This document shows positions 1-7,295 of a stretch of DNA of 7,711 nucleotides, one piece after another. Numbering within the stretch: position 1 is the stretch's first letter; every line of letters begins with the position of its first letter. A program made the translations under genes and the position numbers. The notes beneath the pieces were generated by a model that saw only the letters and a list, made by a program, of their open reading frames with translations, was not told where the DNA came from and searched no databases. This stretch comes from Bacteroidota bacterium. Its GTDB lineage: Bacteria > Bacteroidota > Bacteroidia > Flavobacteriales_D > Crocinitomicaceae. The DNA lies in assembly GCA_018825925.1 (NCBI GenBank), contig JAHKAT010000300.1:1-7711 (forward strand), given 5' to 3'.

Positions 1-434
1 ATTGGGCGAAAAGAATTGAATCTTCTTGAAATTTTTAACTGTTCAAACTTTTTTGAAGGTCAATAAAAAAATCTCCTCATCTGAACTGGAAAATGAAACG
101 GCAACTATGATCAGTGAAAAAAAATGAAAAATTGAATAACACTAATTGCTTAACACAAAAATAAACTCTTTAAAACCTGAAATAGGACACATACCCTCCT
201 AATCATATCCTTTTATAAATTAACCCTACGTTACACCTTTAGATTTCAACTCTTTTAATGGAGTATTTTAATCTATTCTGTAATCAATAGACCAATAGGA
301 GTAGGGCAAAAATAACTACTAGAAACTCCTTGTAACACTGAATACAACCTAAAAACATTCAATTAAACCGATTAAATTAATATTTGTATTTATTGATTTA
401 TATCAATTTTTAATAAAAATGTGATGAATAAAGT
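1..434. other. AT-rich upstream spacer without a convincing gene
   Basis: All six frames are broken by frequent stops and I find no gene here. The only open stretch touching the left edge is 21 codons in frame 1 ending in TAA at 64-66, too short to identify; it could be the tail of an upstream gene. There is no GC-rich hairpin followed by a T-run that would end such a gene. Weak inverted repeats occur at 42-47/52-57 (TTCAAA/TTTGAA) and 297-302/325-330 (AGGAGT/ACTCCT); the latter competes with 300-304/316-320 (AGTAG/CTACT). For promoters, the Bacteroidota -7 consensus TAnnTTTG is matched imperfectly by AATATTTG at 379-386, with no good -33 partner, so no promoter is assigned. The clearest site is the inverted repeat at 392-407, listed separately. 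Confidence 0.6.
392..407. promoter_or_regulatory. Inverted repeat resembling an FNR/CRP-family operator
   Basis: The arms ATTGAT (392-397) and ATCAAT (402-407) are perfect inverted repeats around a 4-base spacer. The core TTGAT-TTAT-ATCAA is an exact match to the FNR-type consensus TTGATnnnnATCAA known from proteobacteria; CRP/FNR-family regulators are also common in Bacteroidota, where their sites are less well defined. The site ends 27 bases before the ATG at 435 and 78 bases before the ATG at 486. If the gene starts at 486, a class II activator position (centre near -41.5) would put transcription start near 441. If the weak -7 element at 379-386 is used, the site would overlap the start of transcription and suit a repressor. 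Function is inferred from sequence match alone. Confidence 0.35.
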
Positions 435-3400
435 ATGCATAACCAACAATTATTTTATTCCTTTACACCATTAAAACGATTAACTATGAAATTATTGTCT
501 CCGTTAAATCGATCGCGATTAGGCATAACATTTTGTCTCTCGATCCTGTCCATTATGCTCACGGCAAATGGCTTTGCTCAACTTTCTGGCGTTAAAACTA
601 TTCCAGGTGATTATGTAAGTTTGGCTGATTTCGTCACAGATCTTAACGCCCAAGGCGTCGGTCCAGGGGGTGTTACCGCTCAAATTGACCAATTACATGT
701 CGAAACTGCTCCAGTAGGTGGTTATCAGATTACCGCTACAGGTACATCTGCTGATCCTATCAGTATTACTTCTTCTGGTCCAGCCAAACCTGTTTTCACA
801 GCATCGGCTTCGCTTGTTGCGGGTAGTTTAAATGATGCCATTATTAAACTAGTAGGTGCTGATTATGTAACAATTTCAAATTTAGAATTAAGAGAGCACA
901 GCGCTGCAGTGAATGTCACACCAGCTTCAAACAACATGACAGAATGGGGAATAGCATTGCTTTATGCATCCGTAACCAATGGTTCTGAATTCTGTACGCT
1001 ACAAAACAATACTATCGTTCTCGATAGAACATACACCAATTCCTCTGGAATTTATTCGAATAGCACCCACAGTGCTACAGCTCCAACAACTGCTGCAAGT
1101 GCAACTGGTGTTAATGGAGGAAATAATGGATTGAAGATTTATGGTAACTCTATTTCAAATGTGAATTATGGAATTGTTGTTGTTGGTCCAATTTCTGCAT
1201 CTGACCAAAACGACGGGGTGGAAATTGGTAGTAATACTATACCCGCTAGAGGTAACACAATTAGCAACTATGGGACGACGACTGCAGGCACAACGTTTCC
1301 CAACGTTTCCTCAACTGTAAACGGCGTTTTGGTGCGGAATTCAAAAAACATTACGGTTAGTTACAACGCAATAACCAGTTCTTTAGGAGGCCTTACTACT
1401 TCATCGACTCTAAGAGGAATTTTCATTCCGTCTGCTTCAGCTCAAGTTGTTGGAAATAACATCATCAACATCAACTTCAACGAAATTGAATTGCAACACG
1501 GTTTTACATCAGGAACAATTAATGGTATAGCATTAGAAACATCCTCAGCAAATGCGACTACAGACCTTTCTGTTTCCAATAATAATTTCAAAGGAAACAC
1601 CCATGCTGTTACTTCCACGGGAATTGTTACTTTTATTTCGTCCACAGCAACAGCTTTAAATTTTGTTTGTAGTAACAATACCTTAAGCAATATTACTATG
1701 GCTAGCTCGGGAACTGTTACCTTTGTTGGACATAGTTATACCATGCCGACTGGTGGGTCTCAAACTCTAAATAACAATTCTATTGTTGGGACTTTTAACA
1801 AAACTGTTGCAAATGGATCTTTTATAGGATTCACAACGAGTGCATCATCAGCCAGCGGATCAAGTGCAACATATATAGGAAATAACTTCTCGAATCTGGC
1901 TATGTCTGGTACAAGTGGTTTTACGGGTATAACCAACATAGATGGCTTATCAACAAATACTTCGACAAAAAGTATTAAGAACAACACCTTTTCTAACATC
2001 ACAGCAGGTTCAGGATCATTTCTTGGAATCAATGTTAGTTATATTGCTGGCGCAAGCGAAATCTCCGGCAATCAAATTTCATCGAACAGTGGAAGTGGCT
2101 CACTTTCTGGAATTTCAGTTAATTCTTCAGGTAATATAGGAACCTCACTTTTGATTTTCAATAATACGATATCTGATTTCTCTGGAAGCTCAACATCGTC
2201 TACATCAACAGGTTTAACGGTATCCAACACCTCACCTGGTATTGAAATTTATGACAATAAAATTTTTGGAATCAGCAGCACTTCAAGTGGAATAGTAACT
2301 GGAATGATCATTTCAGGAACCACAAACGATAAAAAGATTTATAGAAACAAAATTTACAATCTAACTTCTAATAATGCTGGCGGAAGGGTCTATGGAATCA
2401 GTGTTACTTCAGCATTGAACACCTATATCTACAACAATTTACTTTCCGATTTCAAAACTCCCACCACCTCTTTGGTCGATGCCATTCGTGGTTTTTCAAT
2501 TACCGGAACCACTGCCGGTTCAACTGTCGGTTTGTACTACAATACCCTACACATAAATGCTAGTTCAACAGGAGTCGATTTTGGAACTTCTGGTGTTTAT
2601 CATCAATCCAACAGTACAGCAACCATAATGGCTTTGGATATGCGAAACAATATTATTATCAACGAATCAGTAGCACTTGGATTAGGAACTACGGTTGCTT
2701 TGAGAAGATCCGCCGTTGATTTAGCGAATTATAGCACCTCATCAAACAAAAACTTATTGTTTGCAGGTTCTCCTTCCATAAAAAATTTAATTTATTCTGA
2801 CGGAACGAACAACAATCAAGCATTCATCAATTTTCAAACCTATGCTTCACCAAGAGAGGCTGCTTCAATTACTGGCGAAGGGGGGTACAATTACTCTACT
2901 GCAGGTTCATTCTTCAATAGTTTGACAGGCACCAACTCAGATTATTTGAAGCCTAAAAATGGTATTAACACTTTAACTGAGAGTGGAGCTGCGGACATTA
3001 CTTCCCCAATTGCCATTCCTCAAGATTTTTCAAGTGTTGCGCGTCCTGCTGGTTCTGGTACTGCTCCAGACATGGGTGCATACGAATTTGACGGTGTAGC
3101 CGTTGCCAATTGTTCGGGAATGCCTACAGCCGGTTCTATTAGCGGTGCGAATGCCGTTTGTGAAAACAATGGAACGACTCTTTCTGTTACTGGATATTCA
3201 GCAACTGTTGGCATCACTTTTCAATGGAAAGTTGCTTCTGTACCTGGTGGCCCTTATACTGATTTAGGAATCGCTCCAACACAAGCAACAGGAAATTTAA
3301 CGGCAAATGCCTATTATATTGTAGACGTAACTTGTTCGAATAGCAGCATGACGGCAACTACATCTGAGTTCACTCTAACTGTTAATCCGAATCCAGTAAT

Positions 3401-6400
3401 CAGTATTTCTGGCGCTGACACGGTTTGTATTGGTTTGAGTACAACATTAACAGCTAGTGGAGCGGATACCTATAGCTGGTCGCCAGCCGGAACTCTTTCA
3501 GCAAGCACTGGAGCTACAGTTACAGCAACACCGACTAATACAACCATTTATACGGTTGTAGGCACAACTTCTGCAACCAATTGTTTTACTTCCATGCCGA
3601 TTACAATTACTACATTGCAAGGGCCAAACATTTTAGAGGTAACCGCATCTCCTGATAATGTTTGTAGTGGTTCAAGTTCAGTTTTGGATGTAACAACTTC
3701 GATTCCATCAGCAATCAATCAATATCTTTTTTCCAAAGCAACGGATGGTGTATTAGTTGATATGACAGGAGCTACTACCCTATTGACCAATGGGAATGAT
3801 GATACCCCTACGGCTTCTTCATCCCCAATAGGATTCTATTTTAATTTCAACAATAACTTTTATTCAAATTTTTCAGTTTCTCCTGATGGATGGTTGTTAT
3901 TAGGTTCTGCTACAGCTACCTCTCAATTTACGAACTCTGTAGTGAGCAATTTAAATACTCCTAAAATTTATGCTTTCTGGGATGACTTAGCAACTGGAAC
4001 AGATGGATATGTTAAACATTTAGTTACTGGTACTGCGCCCAATAGAGTTTTAGTCGTAGAATGGTTTGTAACTGTTCCTGTAGCCACTGGAGGCCCTGCT
4101 AATTCTAAATTCCAAATTTGGTTGCATGAAAAAGGTGGTAAAGTAGAAATGGTTTATGGTGCAATGAACCCTACAAGTACTTCGGCATCTGTTGGTATGA
4201 CTGCGTCATCAACCAATTATCAAAGTATCACTGTGTCAACTTTGACCAATAGCACAACGACCTTTAATAATAGCAATACAGTTACGCCTGCAGCTGGACA
4301 AAAATTCATCTTTTCTCAACAAGCTGGGGCAAACAATTATTTATATGCATGGACACCGGCAGCAAATTTGTCAAATGCTTCTGCAAAATCGCCTACGGCA
4401 AATAATATCACTGCTAATGGGTATTACGCAGTACAAACCAATGGTTTTGGATGTTTGGACAAAGACTCCGTTTTCATCAGTACAGGTGTTGCATTAGAAT
4501 CTGATGTTACTGCCAATGTACCAACGACCCAATGTCAAGGTGCAACTATTAATTTAACAGCTACACCAATTGGTGGCGGTGGTCCTTATAGTTACGCATG
4601 GACGGGTCCGAATACATATACTGCATCCACAGACCTTGTTGTTCTATCGAATCTACAACCCAACCAAAGTGGTAGATATTATGTAACTATTTCGGATGCT
4701 TGTGGAGCGAATAAATTAGATTCCATCGATATTTTGATCAATCCAAATCCGGTTGTTTCTATAAATCCAACCTCTAATGTAGCGTGTCAAGGAGCAACTG
4801 GCCCAACATTGGTTGCTAGTGGAGCTGACACGTATGCTTGGACACCGTCTGCTACGCTTTCAGCATCAACTGGTTCCACTGTGGTAGCAACCCCTACCTC
4901 TACGATCACCTACACGGCGACAGGAACATTTACAGCAACGGGATGTTTTGCTGCAGCAACTCAAACCATTACTTACGGTTTTAACCCAATAGTAAGCAGC
5001 GTTACTGCCGTTCCATCCACCATCTGTGCTGGTGATTCTTCAGTAGTCTCCGTGGTTGCTAAACCCAATCGTCAAGTGAATTCAATGGCATTTTCTACCA
5101 ATACTGGATCTACTTTGTATCCTATGGTTAGTCCAACTATTGCTGTCCCTGCTGCAACGGATGACGCGGTTTCAGGTGTTCAACCTATAGGTTTCTCTTT
5201 TGGATTTAACAATACGTCTTATACCAACTTTAGCTTATCACCGGATGGTTGGTTAGTATTAGGAAACACAGCGGCCACTAATCAATTTACCAATTCAGTG
5301 ATTAGCACTTCGAATACCCCTAAAATCTATCCACTTTGGGATGATTTAGCGACAGGTACGGATGGATACGTGCGTTACGAAACGCAAGGTACTGCACCGA
5401 ATAGACGTTTGGTAGCCGAATGGTTTGTTACAATTCCTAGAGTAACAACTGGTGCTGCTAATTCAACTTTCCAAGCAGTTCTGCATGAATCTACCGATAG
5501 TATCGAGTTTATTTATCAACCAAATGGGAATGCTCCATCGTCTTCTATCGGTTTAACTGGAGCTGCGAATAATTACCAAAGTATTACTGTTTCCAGTGCT
5601 ACAGTTTCAACGTCAACTCCTAACAATGCGAATTCAACATCTCCAATTATAGGGAGAAGATATGTTTTCTGGAACCAAGCTGCTCCATTGACATACGCAT
5701 GGAACCCTAGTGCAACTTTGAAGACTAGCAACGCAGATATTGCTCAAACAATGCCATTGAACAGTACTACAACGTACACTCCAACAGTTACGAGTTCATT
5801 GGGTTGTTCAGTTAATGGTAGTTCGGTAACAGTAACTGTGAAGCCAACTTCAGCTGCAACGATTTCTCCAATGGCTTGTACAAACTATACAGCACCTAGT
5901 GGGGCAATCTACTCAGCTTCAGGTCAATATATGGACACCATTCCAAACTCAGTTGGATGTGATAGTGTGATTACCATTAATTTAACTATCAATCAACCGA
6001 CAAGTTCCTCTTTTTCAGTAACAAGTTGTGGAAATTATACCGCACCAAGTGGAGCGATTTTCTCTTCTAGTGGCTCAATTACTGATGTAATTCAAAATGC
6101 AGCGGGTTGTGATAGCACAATGTCGATTCAGTTGACCGTTATTCCAAATTCAGCAAATACACTTCAAATATTTACTTGTACAGATTATACTAGTCCGAGT
6201 GGATTAACATTAACAAGTACCGGTACGTATATGGATACAATTCCTAATGCGGCAGGTTGCGATAGTGTTTTCACAATACATTTAGTAGTTGGAGCTGAAT
6301 CTACGGCCACTATTTCTCCTTTTGCGTGCGAAAGTTACACTGCGCCTAGTGGGGCAATCTTCAGTCAAAGTGGTAATTACAAGGACACCATTTTAAACGC

Positions 6401-7058
6401 TAGTGGTTGTGACAGTGTGATTTTTATCAATTTAACGGTTGGTCAGCCAAGCTCATCTACTTTAACCATCAGCAATTGTGGGGACTATACTTCGCCGAGC
6501 GGTAAGTTGTTTACTATCTCTGGAACATACAAGGATACCATCCTAAATGCCAGTGGATGTGATAGTGTTATGACCATTCAGTTGACCATCAATAACATTA
6601 CGGATGCCGTGACAGTTTCAGGAGCAACGATTACTGCTACCGAATCTGGCGCAACCTATAATTGGTTGGATTGTAACAACGGCTTGGCCCCTATTTTGGG
6701 AGCTATTTCTCAATCTTACACACCTTTTGTAAATGGTGAGTACGCTGTTCGTATTTCCAAAAATGGTTGTATCGATACTTCTGTTTGTGTATTGATCAAT
6801 ACTATTGGACTAGACGATCTTGAGAAATTTACTTTCCAAATTCTTCCAAACCCTACAAGTGGCATTGTTTTGCTTCAATTCAACGCTGAATCTTCAGCAG
6901 TTGTGACTATATATGACGCATCAGGAAAAGTTGTAATGACAAAATCCAATGTTAAAAATGGTCAGACTTTGAATTTAAGTGAACAAGACCGAGGCATGTA
7001 TCTTATTCGTTTGGAGACAATAAACGGTACACATATCGAAAGAATAATTAAAAATTAA
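435..7058 (+). CDS. Giant multidomain T9SS-secreted surface protein (beta-helix, Ig-like, nidogen-like, 50-residue repeats)
   Basis: This 2207-residue protein (1-based from the ATG at 435) has a Sec signal peptide with probable cleavage near A48/Q49. Residues 50-885 form a right-handed parallel beta-helix with many Asn-Asn-x-Ile/Phe rungs, closing on the DMGAYEF motif (879-885) seen at the end of such Bacteroidota domains. Ig/PKD-like modules follow (about 890-983), then two diverged cassettes (984-1352 and 1436-1804) separated by another Ig-like module, five 50-residue repeats (1806-2055), a further Ig-like module (2056-2124) and a type A T9SS sorting domain (2125-2207). It should cross the inner membrane by Sec and the outer membrane by T9SS, then be released or attached to the cell surface. 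No catalytic motif is visible; adhesion or matrix binding is inferred. Start choice: ATG 486 (residue 18) removes an atypical 17-residue extension and leaves a normal signal peptide. The gene stands alone and is closed by a terminator. Confidence 0.93.
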   Translation: MHNQQLFYSFTPLKRLTMKLLSPLNRSRLGITFCLSILSIMLTANGFAQLSGVKTIPGDYVSLADFVTDLNAQGVGPGGVTAQIDQLHVETAPVGGYQITATGTSADPISITSSGPAKPVFTASASLVAGSLNDAIIKLVGADYVTISNLELREHSAAVNVTPASNNMTEWGIALLYASVTNGSEFCTLQNNTIVLDRTYTNSSGIYSNSTHSATAPTTAASATGVNGGNNGLKIYGNSISNVNYGIVVVGPISASDQNDGVEIGSNTIPARGNTISNYGTTTAGTTFPNVSSTVNGVLVRNSKNITVSYNAITSSLGGLTTSSTLRGIFIPSASAQVVGNNIININFNEIELQHGFTSGTINGIALETSSANATTDLSVSNNNFKGNTHAVTSTGIVTFISSTATALNFVCSNNTLSNITMASSGTVTFVGHSYTMPTGGSQTLNNNSIVGTFNKTVANGSFIGFTTSASSASGSSATYIGNNFSNLAMSGTSGFTGITNIDGLSTNTSTKSIKNNTFSNITAGSGSFLGINVSYIAGASEISGNQISSNSGSGSLSGISVNSSGNIGTSLLIFNNTISDFSGSSTSSTSTGLTVSNTSPGIEIYDNKIFGISSTSSGIVTGMIISGTTNDKKIYRNKIYNLTSNNAGGRVYGISVTSALNTYIYNNLLSDFKTPTTSLVDAIRGFSITGTTAGSTVGLYYNTLHINASSTGVDFGTSGVYHQSNSTATIMALDMRNNIIINESVALGLGTTVALRRSAVDLANYSTSSNKNLLFAGSPSIKNLIYSDGTNNNQAFINFQTYASPREAASITGEGGYNYSTAGSFFNSLTGTNSDYLKPKNGINTLTESGAADITSPIAIPQDFSSVARPAGSGTAPDMGAYEFDGVAVANCSGMPTAGSISGANAVCENNGTTLSVTGYSATVGITFQWKVASVPGGPYTDLGIAPTQATGNLTANAYYIVDVTCSNSSMTATTSEFTLTVNPNPVISISGADTVCIGLSTTLTASGADTYSWSPAGTLSASTGATVTATPTNTTIYTVVGTTSATNCFTSMPITITTLQGPNILEVTASPDNVCSGSSSVLDVTTSIPSAINQYLFSKATDGVLVDMTGATTLLTNGNDDTPTASSSPIGFYFNFNNNFYSNFSVSPDGWLLLGSATATSQFTNSVVSNLNTPKIYAFWDDLATGTDGYVKHLVTGTAPNRVLVVEWFVTVPVATGGPANSKFQIWLHEKGGKVEMVYGAMNPTSTSASVGMTASSTNYQSITVSTLTNSTTTFNNSNTVTPAAGQKFIFSQQAGANNYLYAWTPAANLSNASAKSPTANNITANGYYAVQTNGFGCLDKDSVFISTGVALESDVTANVPTTQCQGATINLTATPIGGGGPYSYAWTGPNTYTASTDLVVLSNLQPNQSGRYYVTISDACGANKLDSIDILINPNPVVSINPTSNVACQGATGPTLVASGADTYAWTPSATLSASTGSTVVATPTSTITYTATGTFTATGCFAAATQTITYGFNPIVSSVTAVPSTICAGDSSVVSVVAKPNRQVNSMAFSTNTGSTLYPMVSPTIAVPAATDDAVSGVQPIGFSFGFNNTSYTNFSLSPDGWLVLGNTAATNQFTNSVISTSNTPKIYPLWDDLATGTDGYVRYETQGTAPNRRLVAEWFVTIPRVTTGAANSTFQAVLHESTDSIEFIYQPNGNAPSSSIGLTGAANNYQSITVSSATVSTSTPNNANSTSPIIGRRYVFWNQAAPLTYAWNPSATLKTSNADIAQTMPLNSTTTYTPTVTSSLGCSVNGSSVTVTVKPTSAATISPMACTNYTAPSGAIYSASGQYMDTIPNSVGCDSVITINLTINQPTSSSFSVTSCGNYTAPSGAIFSSSGSITDVIQNAAGCDSTMSIQLTVIPNSANTLQIFTCTDYTSPSGLTLTSTGTYMDTIPNAAGCDSVFTIHLVVGAESTATISPFACESYTAPSGAIFSQSGNYKDTILNASGCDSVIFINLTVGQPSSSTLTISNCGDYTSPSGKLFTISGTYKDTILNASGCDSVMTIQLTINNITDAVTVSGATITATESGATYNWLDCNNGLAPILGAISQSYTPFVNGEYAVRISKNGCIDTSVCVLINTIGLDDLEKFTFQILPNPTSGIVLLQFNAESSAVVTIYDASGKVVMTKSNVKNGQTLNLSEQDRGMYLIRLETINGTHIERIIKN
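486..578 (+). other. Sec signal peptide and preferred start codon
   Basis: From the ATG at 486 (residue 18) the protein begins MKLLSPLNRSR, a basic n-region. A hydrophobic core at residues 29-43 (LGITFCLSILSIMLT) follows, then a small-residue end with likely cleavage after A48 in NGFAQL. That makes a standard 31-residue signal peptide. The longer reading from 435 adds 17 residues (starting MHNQQLFYSF) and gives an unusually long n-region. The bases before 486 (ttaaaacgattaact) look like the A-rich leaders usual in Bacteroidota; neither start has a clear Shine-Dalgarno sequence. The exact cleavage site is a prediction by eye. Confidence 0.7.
582..3095 (+). other. Right-handed parallel beta-helix domain with asparagine ladders
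   Basis: Residues 50-887 open with a segment typical of Bacteroidota beta-helix proteins (GDYVSLADFVTDLNAQGVG, about 58-76). They then carry at least 15 irregular rungs of roughly 40-50 residues marked by Asn-rich turns such as NNTIVL, GNSISN, YNAITSS, GNNIIN, SNNNFKGN, NNTFSN, NNTISDF, DNKIFGI, RNKIYNL and YNNLLSDF. Many rungs also contain a G(I/L/M) beta-strand such as GISV or GLTV. The domain ends at DMGAYEF (879-885), resembling the choice-of-anchor Q ending. Such helices occur in polysaccharide lyases and in adhesins. I see no lyase active-site signature, so a stalk or binding role is more likely. Cysteine is almost absent here, unlike the rest of the protein. Confidence 0.8.
1291..1310 (+). 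repeat. Perfect 10-base tandem duplication inside the coding region
   Basis: The decamer caacgtttcc occurs twice back to back (1291-1300 and 1301-1310). The unit is not a multiple of three, so the two copies are read in different frames, giving the segment TTFPNVSS. Loss or gain of one copy would shift the frame and truncate the protein early in the beta-helix. Two copies alone are a weak slippage substrate, so this may only be the trace of a past local duplication. Confidence 0.85.
3384..4490 (+). repeat. First copy of a duplicated Ig / nidogen-like / Ig cassette
   Basis: Residues 984-1352 begin with NPNPVISI and an Ig-like module containing SGADTYSWSPAGTLSAS. A nidogen-like beta-sandwich (about 1094-1296) follows, with hallmark segments PIGFYFNF, SPDGWLLLG (1149-1157), FWDDLATGTDGY (W1182) and VVEWFV, and then an Ig-like module with YAWTPAANL and a conserved GC (C1340). 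The same order recurs about 452 residues downstream. The beta-sandwich type is found in secreted Bacteroidota proteins and resembles the extracellular nidogen-like fold; that naming is by motif similarity and not certain. Confidence 0.82.
4740..5846 (+). repeat. Second copy of the Ig / nidogen-like / Ig cassette
   Basis: Residues 1436-1804 repeat the first cassette in order: NPNPVVSI; SGADTYAWTPSATLSAS; a beta-sandwich (about 1548-1748) with PIGFSFGF, SPDGWLVLG (1602-1610), LWDDLATGTDGY (W1635) and VAEWFV; then YAWNPSATL with GC (C1791). Landmarks lie 451-454 residues from their partners, so there are only a few indels. DNA identity is patchy, with many synonymous and some non-synonymous changes, which indicates an old duplication. 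Between the copies (residues 1353-1435) sits an extra Ig-like module with C1369 and C1424 that is not part of the cassette. Confidence 0.82.
5850..6599 (+). repeat. Five tandem 50-residue (150-base) cysteine-pair repeats
   Basis: Residues 1806-2055 are five units of exactly 50 residues. The first cysteine of each falls at 1815, 1865, 1915, 1965 and 2015. The consensus is Cys-x-x-Tyr-Thr-(Ala/Ser)-Pro-Ser-Gly, then Ser-Gly-x-Tyr-x-Asp-Thr-Ile, then Gly-Cys-Asp-Ser-(Val/Thr), then a strand ending Ile-x-Leu-Thr-(Ile/Val). Two cysteines per unit suggest one internal disulfide in a small beta-sandwich. Related Cys/GCDS units are known from large Bacteroidota secreted proteins; I cannot assign a named family. 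Units 1 and 4 share the identical 16-base string cctagtggggcaatct (5895-5910 and 6345-6360). The array probably forms an extended spacer between the binding modules and the sorting domain. Confidence 0.9.
6807..7055 (+). other. Type A T9SS C-terminal sorting domain
   Basis: Residues 2125-2207 fit the Por secretion tail family. They show the hallmark LPNPTSG (2137-2143), a strand VTIYDASGKVV, a GQTLNL segment, and a final RGMYLIRLE followed by a basic end (HIERIIKN). Known members are recognised by the T9SS outer-membrane machinery, cleaved, and commonly attached to anionic lipopolysaccharide by the PorU sortase. It implies that the host encodes a T9SS, which is not in this window. The preceding Ig-like module (2056-2124, with the YNWLDC pattern) is often found directly before this tail. 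Confidence 0.93.
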
Positions 7059-7089
7059 GAATTCTTCTTACTTCATTTGATTCAAAATG

Positions 7090-7116
7090 GGCTCGCTTAA
7101 CGGCGAGCCTTTTTTT
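7090..7116 (+). terminator. Intrinsic (rho-independent) terminator of the large gene
   Basis: A perfect 7-bp stem GGCTCGC (7090-7096) / GCGAGCC (7103-7109) encloses a 6-base loop TTAACG and is followed at once by seven T (7110-7116), then gttt. It lies 31 bases after the TAA stop at 7056-7058. Only four A precede the stem, so it should act mainly on the forward strand. It separates the large gene from the lipoprotein gene. Confidence 0.93.
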
Positions 7117-7163
7117 GTTTATAAATATTGGAATAGTCCGAAAAATACGCAAGTCATCCCCTC

Positions 7164-7210
7164 TCACTCAATGCACTGCATCAGTCCACCAAGCTTCATG
7201 CTTGGAGTGA
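7164..7210. repeat. Nested inverted repeats, possible three-way-junction fold
   Basis: TCACT (7164-7168) can pair with AGTGA (7206-7210). Within it are two small hairpins: ATGC/GCAT (7171-7174/7178-7181) and the stronger CCAAGC/GCTTGG (7189-7194/7200-7205) with a 5-base loop. There is no T-run after it, so it is not a usual terminator. It could be an RNA structure in a long 5' leader, a protein-binding site, or chance. Confidence 0.35.
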
Positions 7211-7295
7211 AATAAATTTCTGTTGTTAACTGTATAATGCTGGGTTGATGATAGAACATCAGTCGTTTTGATAAAATCTACTTAGAATTTTAAAT

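Noticed and set aside
1..66. Open frame of 21 codons from the left edge ending in TAA, possibly the tail of an upstream gene
   Set aside because: It is too short to identify, an open stretch of this length is common by chance, and no terminator follows it.
1442..2139. Overlapping reading frames of 65-90 codons (minus strand 1442-1690 and 1760-2032, plus strand 1942-2139)
   Set aside because: They lie inside the beta-helix coding region in other frames. They result from its repetitive Asn/Thr/Ser codons and have no family resemblance or start context.
3020..3217. Minus-strand reading frame of 65 codons
   Set aside because: It is antisense to the end of the beta-helix and first Ig module, with no start signal and no recognisable product.
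5850..6599. Direct repeats with regular spacing considered as a CRISPR-like array
   Set aside because: The 150-base period is coding, in frame and diverged between units. There are no identical repeats with unique spacers and no cas genes.
7164..7199. Minus-strand 11-codon frame (ATG at 7199 to TGA at 7164)
   Set aside because: It coincides with the inverted-repeat segment, is very short and has no supporting leader.
7233..7238. Perfect TATAAT as a sigma70 -10 box
   Set aside because: There is no -35 element at proper spacing, and Bacteroidota primary sigma factors use a different consensus (TAnnTTTG).
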